From JAKQHY01 sp034429475 (GTDB lineage: Bacteria; Chloroflexota; Anaerolineae; B4-G1; SLSP01): a DNA stretch of 53,362 nucleotides. Both the position numbers and the translations under genes were made by a program. The notes beneath the pieces are model-generated. The model was not told the DNA's origin. It saw only the letters and a list, made by a program, of their open reading frames with translations, and ran no database searches. Shown piece by piece: positions 8,347-16,092 of this stretch (positions within the stretch are counted from its first letter, which is position 1; each line of letters starts with the position of its first letter). The stretch covers positions 1 through 53,362 of the forward strand of contig DAOUGD010000335.1 in the NCBI GenBank assembly GCA_034429475.1, in the 5' to 3' direction.

Positions 8347-8865
8347 TCAAAGTAGCCGCGCCTGTCGAAATTGCTCAGGGGCGTAGATGCCCGTCGCCAA
8401 ATCAAAAATACCGTCATTCATAAGAACGACATACCCCTGGCAAGCCTCGGCGATGGCTACGGCCAGCGCCGCCATGATCTGGAATTCATGGGGACCGCGT
8501 CCCGCAAAACTCACTATCCCATAATGATGCCCGGCAGAACGGCAACGATCAACCCAATCCTCAACAACTGCCGGGGACAAATTTCGCCCGTAATCCTCAA
8601 AATAATCACGTCCAATCGGATACTTCACGTTTGACCACACATGAATACCCAAAGTGTTCTGAATTTCCAGGTTCAAGCCATAACTATCCTCAAAAGAAAA
8701 CGGCTCATCAGGATTCAACGCCTCATGGGTCCGCAAAATCACAGGGCCGGAGTTCTCTCCCAGCGCCGACGCCAACGGGCCGAGCAATTCCTTCAAGCGA
8801 TCCTTTACATCATTCCAACAGATCACTGTAGGTGAAGTGGACAGAATGTCCAAATCAACACTCAT
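8347..8865 (-). CDS. Orphan cytoplasmic protein of unknown function
   Basis: This encodes 172 residues from the ATG at 8865 (MSVDLDILSTSPTVICWNDV), chosen because GAGGGAGGA lies 6-7 nt upstream; the frame is open 15 codons further. Features seen are WNDVKDRLKELLG, FEDSYGLNLEIQNTLGIHVW, an alpha/beta pattern and a C-terminal QGYVVLMNDGIFDLATGIY. There are no membrane segments or recognisable catalytic motifs. Its size and company (HEAT, CPxC and Imm32-like neighbours) would suit an immunity-type protein, but I recognise no family. It is 40 bp upstream of the HEAT/CPxC gene and 146 bp downstream of the previous gene, so it may have its own promoter. Confidence 0.65.
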   Translation of the reverse strand: MSVDLDILSTSPTVICWNDVKDRLKELLGPLASALGENSGPVILRTHEALNPDEPFSFEDSYGLNLEIQNTLGIHVWSNVKYPIGRDYFEDYGRNLSPAVVEDWVDRCRSAGHHYGIVSFAGRGPHEFQIMAALAVAIAEACQGYVVLMNDGIFDLATGIYAPEQFRQARLL

Positions 8866-8918
8866 AGACTTTCCTCCCTCTGCTCGAACGACAAAGGCTC
8901 GATCAAGCAATAAACCTC

Positions 8919-8937
8919 TAGCAGAAAGACTCTGCTA
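8919..8937. other. Small hairpin between orphan genes
   Basis: TAGCAGA, five nt, TCTGCTA forms a perfect 7-bp stem in the 146-bp gap between the CPxC gene at 9012 and the orphan gene starting at 8865. It could be a weak terminator or leader hairpin; there is no T-run. Confidence 0.3.
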
Positions 8938-9011
8938 TGGATAATCATGGACAACTTGAACACCTGCGCCGTCGTCCAAGACTATCCGTTTGCTCACTAC
9001 CCCCTACACAC

Positions 9012-10271
9012 CTAAAAACGAGGTGGGACTAAATCGCCCAAAATAATCTTCGGTGCACTCTCAACCGGATCGGGCAAGTCGTGCACGATCCCATTCTCAA
9101 TGTAATACGGATGTCGCCGCCCGGTGATATGGGCGTAAGGGAATGCTTCAACCGGCCCATCCATCAGTTTCGCCTCAGTCTCCGGGTCCACCCACGACAA
9201 TTTCCCCTTTTCTATCCACTTGGTCAAGTCATAATCCTGTTGGTCAGAACGGGTACCGGTAAACCCAATCTCTCGATTATTGGCATACGGACGCATTCCG
9301 TCAAAAGCGGGGCTGGCCCAGGGAATGCAAAAATGGATATGGTCTGCCGGCCGTCTTTCGGCAAAATAGACGATGGGATATGCCGTGTAACGCTCGGCCA
9401 CGGGGATGCGGTGGATTACAGCTCGCATAGTAGGCAAGTTGAGAATGCGAGGCTTGACAAAGGGCACCTCAGCCGCCATAGGAATGGTGGTTGCACCCTT
9501 AGTGAGTATAGCCTGACTTTGTTCAGTAGGCTGGTGATTATTCAAATTGAGCGCGCCGTCAATACAAAACAAGTGTGGGCAATGCGAAGACACCTTCGGA
9601 ACTTCCCGACCGGTGCTTGACGACTTATACCAAAATTCATCAAGTAAACTAAAAACTCCCACAGCTTGCCAGATTTCGGTCTTACAATATGGGCACAAAG
9701 ATACGAGCACAAACGGCGTCCGTCGCTGCAACGCATACATTGTCGGAGTAATTTGTGATTCCAACTGCCTCAACTCCTCGAAGAGATCGGGAGACAATTC
9801 CTTGCCCTGTTTCTTTAGCTGTTTCCACATCATAGCCAGTTCGTATCTGCGACGTCTTATGCCGTCATAGCGCTGTCTTAGTTCAAGATATTCACGGATG
9901 GTAGTAATCGGCTGATCCTCCGGCGCAAGACTAAAATAAGATAATTTCATCCCTTGTCCTTTGCATAAGATAAACAGGGAGTTTATCAATCTCTCTAATG
10001 CAACCATGAATTCTTTTGGTGAGCAGAAATATTTCTCGCCAAGAAACCTAACTCGCAATCTGTCCCCAATAAACTCAAAACTGATCTCATCATTGATATA
10101 ATCCCACCGTTTATTCAACAAATCCAACAATTCCACTACTTCGTCGCCATCTAAAACATGACACTCCAATCCCTTTACAAGCAGGTTCCAACATGCTTGC
10201 AAGTCATCCCCGGCAAATTGCTGTTTTCTTGCGAATTCTACTAAAGATTTCGTGTTCGGATCACCATTCAA
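9012..10271 (-). CDS. CPxC zinc-ribbon-like domain protein, paralogue A2, N-terminally extended
   Basis: This encodes 419 residues from a TTG at 10271. Residues 108-419 are a close paralogue of the 312-residue protein at 2671-3609: a charged helical segment, CPYC (C193, C196), CPHLFC, MAAEVPFVKPR, VAERY, FPYAH and the identical end GDLVPPRF. An internal ATG at 9950 with AAAGGACAAGGG before it would give exactly 312 residues, the same length as the paralogue. The 107-residue extension (LLVKGLECHVLDGDEVVELL, then KRWDYINDEISFEF) has normal coding composition and no stop, so it is either a fused domain or a leader gene translated through. The TTG has only a weak site (AGTGGGG). The gene begins 19 bp after the 897-residue gene. 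Function is unknown. Confidence 0.7.
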   Translation of the reverse strand: MNGDPNTKSLVEFARKQQFAGDDLQACWNLLVKGLECHVLDGDEVVELLDLLNKRWDYINDEISFEFIGDRLRVRFLGEKYFCSPKEFMVALERLINSLFILCKGQGMKLSYFSLAPEDQPITTIREYLELRQRYDGIRRRRYELAMMWKQLKKQGKELSPDLFEELRQLESQITPTMYALQRRTPFVLVSLCPYCKTEIWQAVGVFSLLDEFWYKSSSTGREVPKVSSHCPHLFCIDGALNLNNHQPTEQSQAILTKGATTIPMAAEVPFVKPRILNLPTMRAVIHRIPVAERYTAYPIVYFAERRPADHIHFCIPWASPAFDGMRPYANNREIGFTGTRSDQQDYDLTKWIEKGKLSWVDPETEAKLMDGPVEAFPYAHITGRRHPYYIENGIVHDLPDPVESAPKIILGDLVPPRF

Positions 10272-10290
10272 CGCAGGTTACCCCACTCAT

Positions 10291-12984
10291 TCACCCATTC
10301 AAGCGGCTGTCCCTTTGATGAGGATCAAATCCCTCCGGCCACCGGGTGCGATCGTCGTAAGCAGCTTTCGCCAATTGGGTGTTCGTTAGGATTGCCCCCG
10401 TCAGGTCGGCGCCGGCAAGGTTCGCCCCCTGAAGGTTCGCCCCCTCAAGATTGGCCCCCGTCAAATTGGCACCTTTCAAATTGGCCTGGCGCCAATAGGC
10501 CTGCTTCAGGCTGGCCCTGGCAAGATTGGCGCCCTGCAAATCGGCGCGCTCCGCCCAGGATTCATCCAACCTGGCGCCGCTGAGATCGGCGGCGACCAAT
10601 AGAGCGTGATTAAAGCAGGCCTTTGTCCCTTCGACGCCCTGCAAGTTGGCGTCGCGCATATCCGCACGAATAAACGAGCCTTCTCTAATACACGCGCCCG
10701 CCAGATCTATACCGGCCAGATTCGCATCGAACAATTGACAGCGCTCAAGATTCGCCGCTCGCCCTGACTGCCGGGCCCATTGCACCGCCCGCTCGGCCTG
10801 CGCTTTCCTGATAGACTGGAATCCCCGCGCCTGGAGCGCGGCATCTTCTTCCGCCGCCAGGGGCGCGGGGAGCCGCCGTGGCAGGTACAATGCGACACCC
10901 TGGAAGGGTGGCAACAGTTCCGCACCCCTCACAGTGTTGGCGGCCCACCGTCCCGTCAAACCGGGGAGTTGCCCATAGGGGAAGTCTTCCGGCCTCTGAC
11001 ACAGGGGGAATCCGGCGGACGCTTCTCCCAGCCAGCTCAGCTTACCGGCGGCCACCCACGGCGATAAGTCATAATCCATCCACTCGTAGGGCCACAAAAA
11101 TTGCCGCTCATACCATTTCAACGGCAACAAACTCCGCTGGAAAGCGCCCGCATCCTGGCTGAAATACGTCACGAAATAAGCCGTGTAATGCGGCTGCCAC
11201 GTCACGTCATCCAGCCGGCCCACGGGCAAAGCGTGGATCACGGCATAACTCCCCGCCTGCTCCATGAACGGGCGCAACACGCCGGGCCGTTCCGAGCCGA
11301 TCACCACGTAACGCGCCTGCTCCAAATCGTCCGGGATGATGCCGTTCAAGTTGACCCCATAATGCACGGCCTGAACGTGTTCGCACGCTGCGGTGTAGCT
11401 CGGCTCGGTGTAGCGCGCAGCGGCCAGGGGGTGGAGCGTTTCATGCCCCCCACGTTGCAGGCGCCGCCCGAACCAACCGAACCCATCCGGTTCGCTGATC
11501 CACCAACCGGTCCCGGATAGGCTAAAAGTATCCACCGACTCCCGCACTTGCTCCCCACAGAGGGGACAGCGCGCCAGCAAATACATGGGCAGACGCGCCC
11601 GATAAACCAGAGGTAATTCGATCACAAGCCGGCGCGCGGCTTCTTGAGCCAGCGAAAAATTACGTGAACTGGTCGCCCCCTCGTACTTTATTCTCAGTAG
11701 TCGGGTTTCTTCAATAAATGCCCGGTACGTCTCAAGCGTAAACGGCGCTTCCGAATCACGCGCCGCGTCCGAATCACGCGCTGCGTACAGAGCTTGCGCT
11801 TTGCCCTGCTCTTCCCTCTCGTCAGCGGCGATGGCCGCGATGATCATGGCGCGCTCCTCGCGTCCCACGTGCGCCTTGAGATCCAGCAGGGCATGTTTCG
11901 CGGCGCCCATGCTGTCGTAACCGCGCATCTGGGCGATCAACGCCGGGATGACGCGTGGGTCGCGGTACTGCGCCAGGTATTGGATGGCATCCTGTAGGCC
12001 CTCGGCGCGCACTTCCCCTTCCACATCCTCAAGAGCTGTCACCAACGACTCCGTAGCGCGGGCGTCTCGCAGTTGGCCCAAACTCTTGACCGCCTGCTCG
12101 CGCACAGCTTTGACACGCCTGGGTACTTCCACTGGGGACTGCTTGCGAACAGGGTCGCGGACGAGATCCAACAACGTCGCATAAAATTCCTGTAGCCGCC
12201 CGTTCAGGAAATGCGGCCGGCTCGGCACCAGCCAACCGGTTGCGACCCGGCGCGCCGGCCAATCGCCCGCTTCCAACACCAGCGCCGCCGTCTCTTCGGT
12301 CACGCGCTGCGCCAATTCCCGCAGCCGGGGATCCCGCGCGTGCAGGAAGCGCACCTCCTTCACGATTTCCGCCAGATCGCGATAGTAGACGAGGTTGGCG
12401 TGGGGCGCGGTATATTCCGCGATATCCTCAAACACTTTGACCGTCGTTGGCTGTAGCGCCTCAATGCTGCGGCACAACAAAGCGGTCAACTCGGCCAGGT
12501 TTTCCTCAACCCGTTGATTTCTCAGGGCCGCCGCGCCGGCGTCAGCGGGCGCATAATCCAACCAGGCGTGATAGATCGCGGAAGGGATGATCCTCAACGC
12601 GGCAAGGCCTTCGTCCGGCGCGTCGTTTAATTGGGGAAACCGGCGCGCGTAGCCTTTGCCCCAGGCTTGCGCACTCAGCGCCAGGGTCGTTTTCTGCGCA
12701 GCCGGCTCGTCAAAATTGTCCCAACAGCGAAACTCGATATCCACAGAGAACTCGAGCGCGTCGTTATCCCGATAGTCCTCAACGCGGCGCTTCAATTCCT
12801 CAAGAGGCAAGGCGCGCTCCGCGCTACAATGGGAGTCCCGCACCCTGGCGTTCTCGATCACAAAAAACTGCCATGCCCCGGTCACGGGCGGCCAGAGTTC
12901 GATCACCTCTATCATCTGGCGCAGCAGATCGGTGGGCGAGAATTCCTTGTCATACCAGAAACGCACATCCAGGTCTACAGTCAT
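10291..12984 (-). CDS. HEAT / CPxC domain / pentapeptide-repeat protein, paralogue B2
   Basis: This encodes 897 residues in four parts. Residues 1-150 are an unrecognised alpha/beta domain (MTVDLDVRFWYDKEF). Residues about 200-400 are helical HEAT-like repeats (VKSLGQLRDARATESLVTAL). Residues about 465-740 are the CPxC domain: CPLCG (C473, C476), VDTFSLSGTGWW, ACEHVQAVHYGVNLNG, VIHALPVGRLDD and LSPWVAAGKLSWLGE. Residues about 755-880 are pentapeptide repeats (ANLAGIDLAG, ANLKGANLTGANLEGANLQG), which form a right-handed beta-helix. A short direct duplication, AARDSDAARDSEA, lies near residue 425. There is no secretion signal. The RBS is weak (GAGCGTGAC). It is the first gene of a minus-strand run down to 9012. 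Function is unknown. Confidence 0.75.
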   Translation of the reverse strand: MTVDLDVRFWYDKEFSPTDLLRQMIEVIELWPPVTGAWQFFVIENARVRDSHCSAERALPLEELKRRVEDYRDNDALEFSVDIEFRCWDNFDEPAAQKTTLALSAQAWGKGYARRFPQLNDAPDEGLAALRIIPSAIYHAWLDYAPADAGAAALRNQRVEENLAELTALLCRSIEALQPTTVKVFEDIAEYTAPHANLVYYRDLAEIVKEVRFLHARDPRLRELAQRVTEETAALVLEAGDWPARRVATGWLVPSRPHFLNGRLQEFYATLLDLVRDPVRKQSPVEVPRRVKAVREQAVKSLGQLRDARATESLVTALEDVEGEVRAEGLQDAIQYLAQYRDPRVIPALIAQMRGYDSMGAAKHALLDLKAHVGREERAMIIAAIAADEREEQGKAQALYAARDSDAARDSEAPFTLETYRAFIEETRLLRIKYEGATSSRNFSLAQEAARRLVIELPLVYRARLPMYLLARCPLCGEQVRESVDTFSLSGTGWWISEPDGFGWFGRRLQRGGHETLHPLAAARYTEPSYTAACEHVQAVHYGVNLNGIIPDDLEQARYVVIGSERPGVLRPFMEQAGSYAVIHALPVGRLDDVTWQPHYTAYFVTYFSQDAGAFQRSLLPLKWYERQFLWPYEWMDYDLSPWVAAGKLSWLGEASAGFPLCQRPEDFPYGQLPGLTGRWAANTVRGAELLPPFQGVALYLPRRLPAPLAAEEDAALQARGFQSIRKAQAERAVQWARQSGRAANLERCQLFDANLAGIDLAGACIREGSFIRADMRDANLQGVEGTKACFNHALLVAADLSGARLDESWAERADLQGANLARASLKQAYWRQANLKGANLTGANLEGANLQGANLAGADLTGAILTNTQLAKAAYDDRTRWPEGFDPHQRDSRLNG

Positions 12985-13093
12985 GTCACGCTCGTTTTAC
13001 CTGTATTTGAACTCAGCGACAAGGCCACTTCCAACACAGACGCTAACGGGCCAGGCGACGCCTTATTGCAAACCAATGATTCCGTTGACGCCA

Positions 13094-14200
13094 CTACTGT
13101 TTTCTGTACAGTTTATCTTTGAGCGTAATTACGACGCTGAAAATCAACCAAAGCGCCGCCGCAATCACATCAGATTTGGGCAGGGTCGGCCACATAAGGT
13201 TGAACGTCGCGTGGAAGCAGACCAACAACAACAGATTGCCGTCCGTCTTGCGGTAAAGCCACGTGGTCATCAGCGCCAGAGGAACGACCATGACGCTTCT
13301 CTGCGCCATACCGATGACGATGCTCTCAGAATAAAATCCGTTCAAATGCAGCGGAATATGCCACAGATTCCAGAAGACGGCAATCACCAGCGAGGCAACC
13401 AGCAGGCTGTATTTCTTCTGAAGTTCCGGGAGCATAAACCCCCGCCAGCCGGGTTCTTCGATGCCGCCCCTGACCAACGAAATCACTGCGAACATCAACC
13501 CGATGAAGTACATGGCTTTCAGGGTGGAATGTTCCCAGATCTGGGGGATTGCCATTTCCAGACCCAGCAGCGCGCCGATCCCCCAACTGAGGAGCAAAAT
13601 CGCCGCGTTGAACCCCAACGCGAAGCCCAGCCACGGCAGCGAGAGTCTGTCCGGCAGCAGCGACGCCATCGTTTTCCGCACCCCAGGGTGGGCGGAGCGG
13701 GCGCTGGAGATCACCCAGCCGCCGGTCAGGCACACCAGGCCGGCGCAGGCGATAACCGGCGCGGAGAGCGGGGCGTTGTCAGGCAACATGTCATAGCCTG
13801 GCAGACTTCCGGCGTGATACCGCAGAGTCAGCACGCCAAAGATGGCGGCGGAAGCGACGGCCCATACGACAAGTCTGCGCTGCGACAGATCGAGCGTCAG
13901 CGCATCTTGCAGGCGGCGGGTCAAAATCGCCCCGATCGCCGGGCCATACCCACCGATTAACGTGATGACCAGCATCAACGTTATGTCTTTCTCTGCAAAC
14001 CCAATGGGGAGCAGCCAGAAAAACCAGCTCCACCCATACGTGATGAGGAGAAAAAGGACGACCGGATGTGAGCTGGCCAGCTTTCCTGCAACGCCCCACA
14101 CATTATTTTTGTCCGAACGGGATTGTTTGCTATCTGTGCTCAAGGGGGGAGATCTCCTCGTCGTGGGGGCGGGTTGAAAGGACGCCGCGCGCTTCATCAT
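13094..14200 (-). CDS. CPBP-family intramembrane metalloprotease (CAAX protease-like)
   Basis: This encodes about 368 residues, with hydrophobic segments throughout after a charged N-terminus of about 45 residues. The CPBP motifs are clear: EEPGWRGFMLP (motif 1, EExxxR), FWNLWHIPLH (motif 2, FxxxH) and CFHATFN (motif 3, HxxxN/B type). The family includes Rce1-like proteases and bacterial proteins that mature or protect against peptides; it acts in the membrane. The start is uncertain: a GTG at 14218 lies inside a dispersed CTCTGCGGTGAAAA repeat, and ATG codons at 14200 and 14197 lack a good ribosome site. It ends 109 bp before the 897-residue gene. The substrate is unknown. Confidence 0.85.
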   Translation of the reverse strand: MMKRAASFQPAPTTRRSPPLSTDSKQSRSDKNNVWGVAGKLASSHPVVLFLLITYGWSWFFWLLPIGFAEKDITLMLVITLIGGYGPAIGAILTRRLQDALTLDLSQRRLVVWAVASAAIFGVLTLRYHAGSLPGYDMLPDNAPLSAPVIACAGLVCLTGGWVISSARSAHPGVRKTMASLLPDRLSLPWLGFALGFNAAILLLSWGIGALLGLEMAIPQIWEHSTLKAMYFIGLMFAVISLVRGGIEEPGWRGFMLPELQKKYSLLVASLVIAVFWNLWHIPLHLNGFYSESIVIGMAQRSVMVVPLALMTTWLYRKTDGNLLLLVCFHATFNLMWPTLPKSDVIAAALWLIFSVVITLKDKLYRKQ

Positions 14201-14275
14201 CCGTGAGGCTTTTTTCACCGCAGAGACCGCTGAGAACGCGAAGATTTCACATCCTGTGCAATAGGGAGAAATTTA

Positions 14276-14332
14276 TCAGCAGATTGAGCAGATTTTTTTC
14301 TCTTAATCCGCTAAATCTGCTCAATCTGCTGA
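14276..14332. repeat. Perfect 20-bp inverted repeat hairpin
   Basis: TCAGCAGATTGAGCAGATTT (14276-14295) is exactly complementary to 14313-14332, with a 17-nt loop. The arm contains the repeated unit GCAGATT. It lies between the P5C dehydrogenase stop and the protease start, both on the minus strand, so it is transcribed as a strong hairpin and may terminate or process mRNA. Dispersed-repeat fragments of the CTCTGCG type flank it at 14215-14250 and 14383-14412. Confidence 0.7.
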
Positions 14333-14419
14333 CAGAAAACAGGCTATTCAGTCATGTGATTGCACGGTTGAGATTTTATGAAATCTCTGCGCCCTCTGCG
14401 TGCTCTGCGGTGCAAACGT

Positions 14420-16003
14420 TTAAATTTTCTCGCCGATGGACTTGGCCTGCGTGAACAGCAGCAGGTAATCCGGTCCGCCGGCTTTGGAGTCCGTGCCGCT
14501 CATATTGAAGCCGCCGAAGGGGTGAATCCCCACCAGCGCGCCCGTGCATTTGCGGTTGATGTAGAGGTTGCCGACGAAGAATTCTTTTTTGGCGTATTCG
14601 ATGCGCTCCGGGATTGCGCTATAGTACGCGCCGGTCAGCCCGAACTCGGTGCTGTTGGCGATGTCAATCGCGTGCTTCCAATCGTCCGCTTTGATGAGCG
14701 CCAGCACCGGGCCGAAGATTTCCTCCTGCGCGATGCGCGCGTCCGGCGCCACGTCCGCAAAGATGGCCGGTTCGATGAAGTAACCGTCGCGCTCCAGCGT
14801 CCGCCCGCCATAGACCAGCCGCCCCTCGCCCTTGCCGATCTCGATATAATTCAGCACGGTGCGATACTGATTCTTGGAGACGACCGGGCCGGTGTAATGC
14901 TCGCGCTTGTCGGGGTCGCCGATGGTGAGGAGCTGCGGCGCTTGCGCCACGATTTTCTCCACCAGCGCGTCGTACACGTCCGCCACGATGATCGCGCGCG
15001 ACCCGGCGGAGCACTTCTGCCCCTGGAAGCCAAACGCCGAGACGAGGATGCCCTTCGCCGCCGCGTCAAGATCGGCGGTCTCGTCCACCACCACCGCGTC
15101 CTTGCCGCCCATTTCCAGGATCGTGCGCTTGATCCAGGGCTGGCCGGCCTGCGGTTTGGCCGCCCGCTCGTGGATGCGCAGCCCCACCTCTTTGGAGCCG
15201 GTGAAGGCGATGAAGCGCGTCTTGGGATGATCCACCAGCGTCTCGCCTGCCAGCGCGCCGGGGCCGGTGAGGAAGTTGCAGACGCCATCCGGCAGCCCGG
15301 CTTCCCGCAGGAGTTGGAAGTAGACCCAGGCGATATTGGGTGCATCGCTGGCCGGTTTGAGGACGATGGCGTTCCCGGCGACGATGGCCCCGCTGCTCAT
15401 CCCCACGGTGATCGCCAGGGGGAAGTTCCACGGCGGGATGACCGCGCCCACGCCCAACGGGATGTAATGCAGCGTGTCGCGCTCGCCGGGCGTCTGGTAG
15501 ACCTCGACCAGTTCCAGCTTGAGCATCTGCCGGGCGTAATATTCCAGGAAGTCAATGGCCTCCGCCGTGTCCGCGTCGGCCTCGACCCAGTTCTTGCCTT
15601 CCTCGTAGACCATCCACGCGCTGCACTCGTGCTTGCGGGCGCGCATCAGGGCCGCCGTCTTGACGAGGATCGCCGCGCGCTCGGGGACCGGGGTGCGGCG
15701 CCACGTCTCGAAGGCCGCCGCCGCCGCTTCGATGGCCTGCTCCGCCAGCTCCTTGCCCGCCTTGGAGAACACGCCGACGACCTGATCGGGGTGGGAGGGG
15801 TTGGTGGAGTCGAAGGTGTCATCCAGCCAGATCTCCTGGCCCCCAATGACCAGCGGGTGCTTTTGCCCGAATTGCCCGCGCACCTTCGCCAGCGCCGCCT
15901 CAAACGCCGCCGCGTTGTCCGGCTGCGAAAAATCCGTGAGCAACTCCGTCTTAAAATCGCCAATCTGCGCCAACATCGCCTGAACCGTTTGTCTGTCCTG
16001 CAT
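14420..16003 (-). CDS. rocA: 1-pyrroline-5-carboxylate (L-glutamate gamma-semialdehyde) dehydrogenase
   Basis: This encodes 527 residues of an NAD(P)+-dependent aldehyde dehydrogenase. The reaction is oxidation of glutamate semialdehyde, from proline or ornithine/arginine breakdown, to glutamate. Evidence: catalytic Cys331 in GQKCSAGSR, general-base Glu297 in ILEMGGKD, PPWNFPLAI, the cofactor stretch AFTGSKEVG, and the C-terminal NRKCTGALVGIHPFGGFNMS, which is typical of the P5CDH (RocA) branch. The length fits the 515-545 residue family. The start ATG at 16003 follows TAGGAGGCTACTC; an upstream in-frame ATG at 16048 is inside a hairpin. The ALDH7 gene lies directly upstream, separated by the hairpin at 16026-16085. 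No proline dehydrogenase gene is in the window. Confidence 0.9.
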   Translation of the reverse strand: MQDRQTVQAMLAQIGDFKTELLTDFSQPDNAAAFEAALAKVRGQFGQKHPLVIGGQEIWLDDTFDSTNPSHPDQVVGVFSKAGKELAEQAIEAAAAAFETWRRTPVPERAAILVKTAALMRARKHECSAWMVYEEGKNWVEADADTAEAIDFLEYYARQMLKLELVEVYQTPGERDTLHYIPLGVGAVIPPWNFPLAITVGMSSGAIVAGNAIVLKPASDAPNIAWVYFQLLREAGLPDGVCNFLTGPGALAGETLVDHPKTRFIAFTGSKEVGLRIHERAAKPQAGQPWIKRTILEMGGKDAVVVDETADLDAAAKGILVSAFGFQGQKCSAGSRAIIVADVYDALVEKIVAQAPQLLTIGDPDKREHYTGPVVSKNQYRTVLNYIEIGKGEGRLVYGGRTLERDGYFIEPAIFADVAPDARIAQEEIFGPVLALIKADDWKHAIDIANSTEFGLTGAYYSAIPERIEYAKKEFFVGNLYINRKCTGALVGIHPFGGFNMSGTDSKAGGPDYLLLFTQAKSIGEKI

Positions 16004-16025
16004 GAGTAGCCTCCTAAAAAATAAT

Positions 16026-16085
16026 CTCAACGGACTAAACGGATTCAACGGAAAAAATCCGTTAAAATCCGTTGAATCCGTTGAG
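16026..16085. repeat. Hairpin with CAACGGATT internal repeats
   Basis: CTCAACGGACTAAACGGATT and onward pairs with ATCCGTTGAATCCGTTGAG; each arm is three units of about 9-10 bp containing AACGGA. It fills the gap between the two aldehyde dehydrogenase genes on the minus strand, where it may uncouple their expression. Confidence 0.7.
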
Positions 16086-16092
16086 AAAAAAG

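Noticed and set aside
1691..12984. Classical RHS/polymorphic toxin locus
   Set aside because: Only immunity-like and repeat proteins are seen; no large toxin, PAAR, VgrG or secretion gene is present in the window, so the toxin link stays an inference.
14378..16009. 543-codon plus-strand frame over the P5C dehydrogenase
   Set aside because: It is a shadow of a conserved enzyme on the other strand, caused by GC-rich codon bias; the same holds for 16072-17520, 21365-22987, 24971-26566 and 41059-44298.
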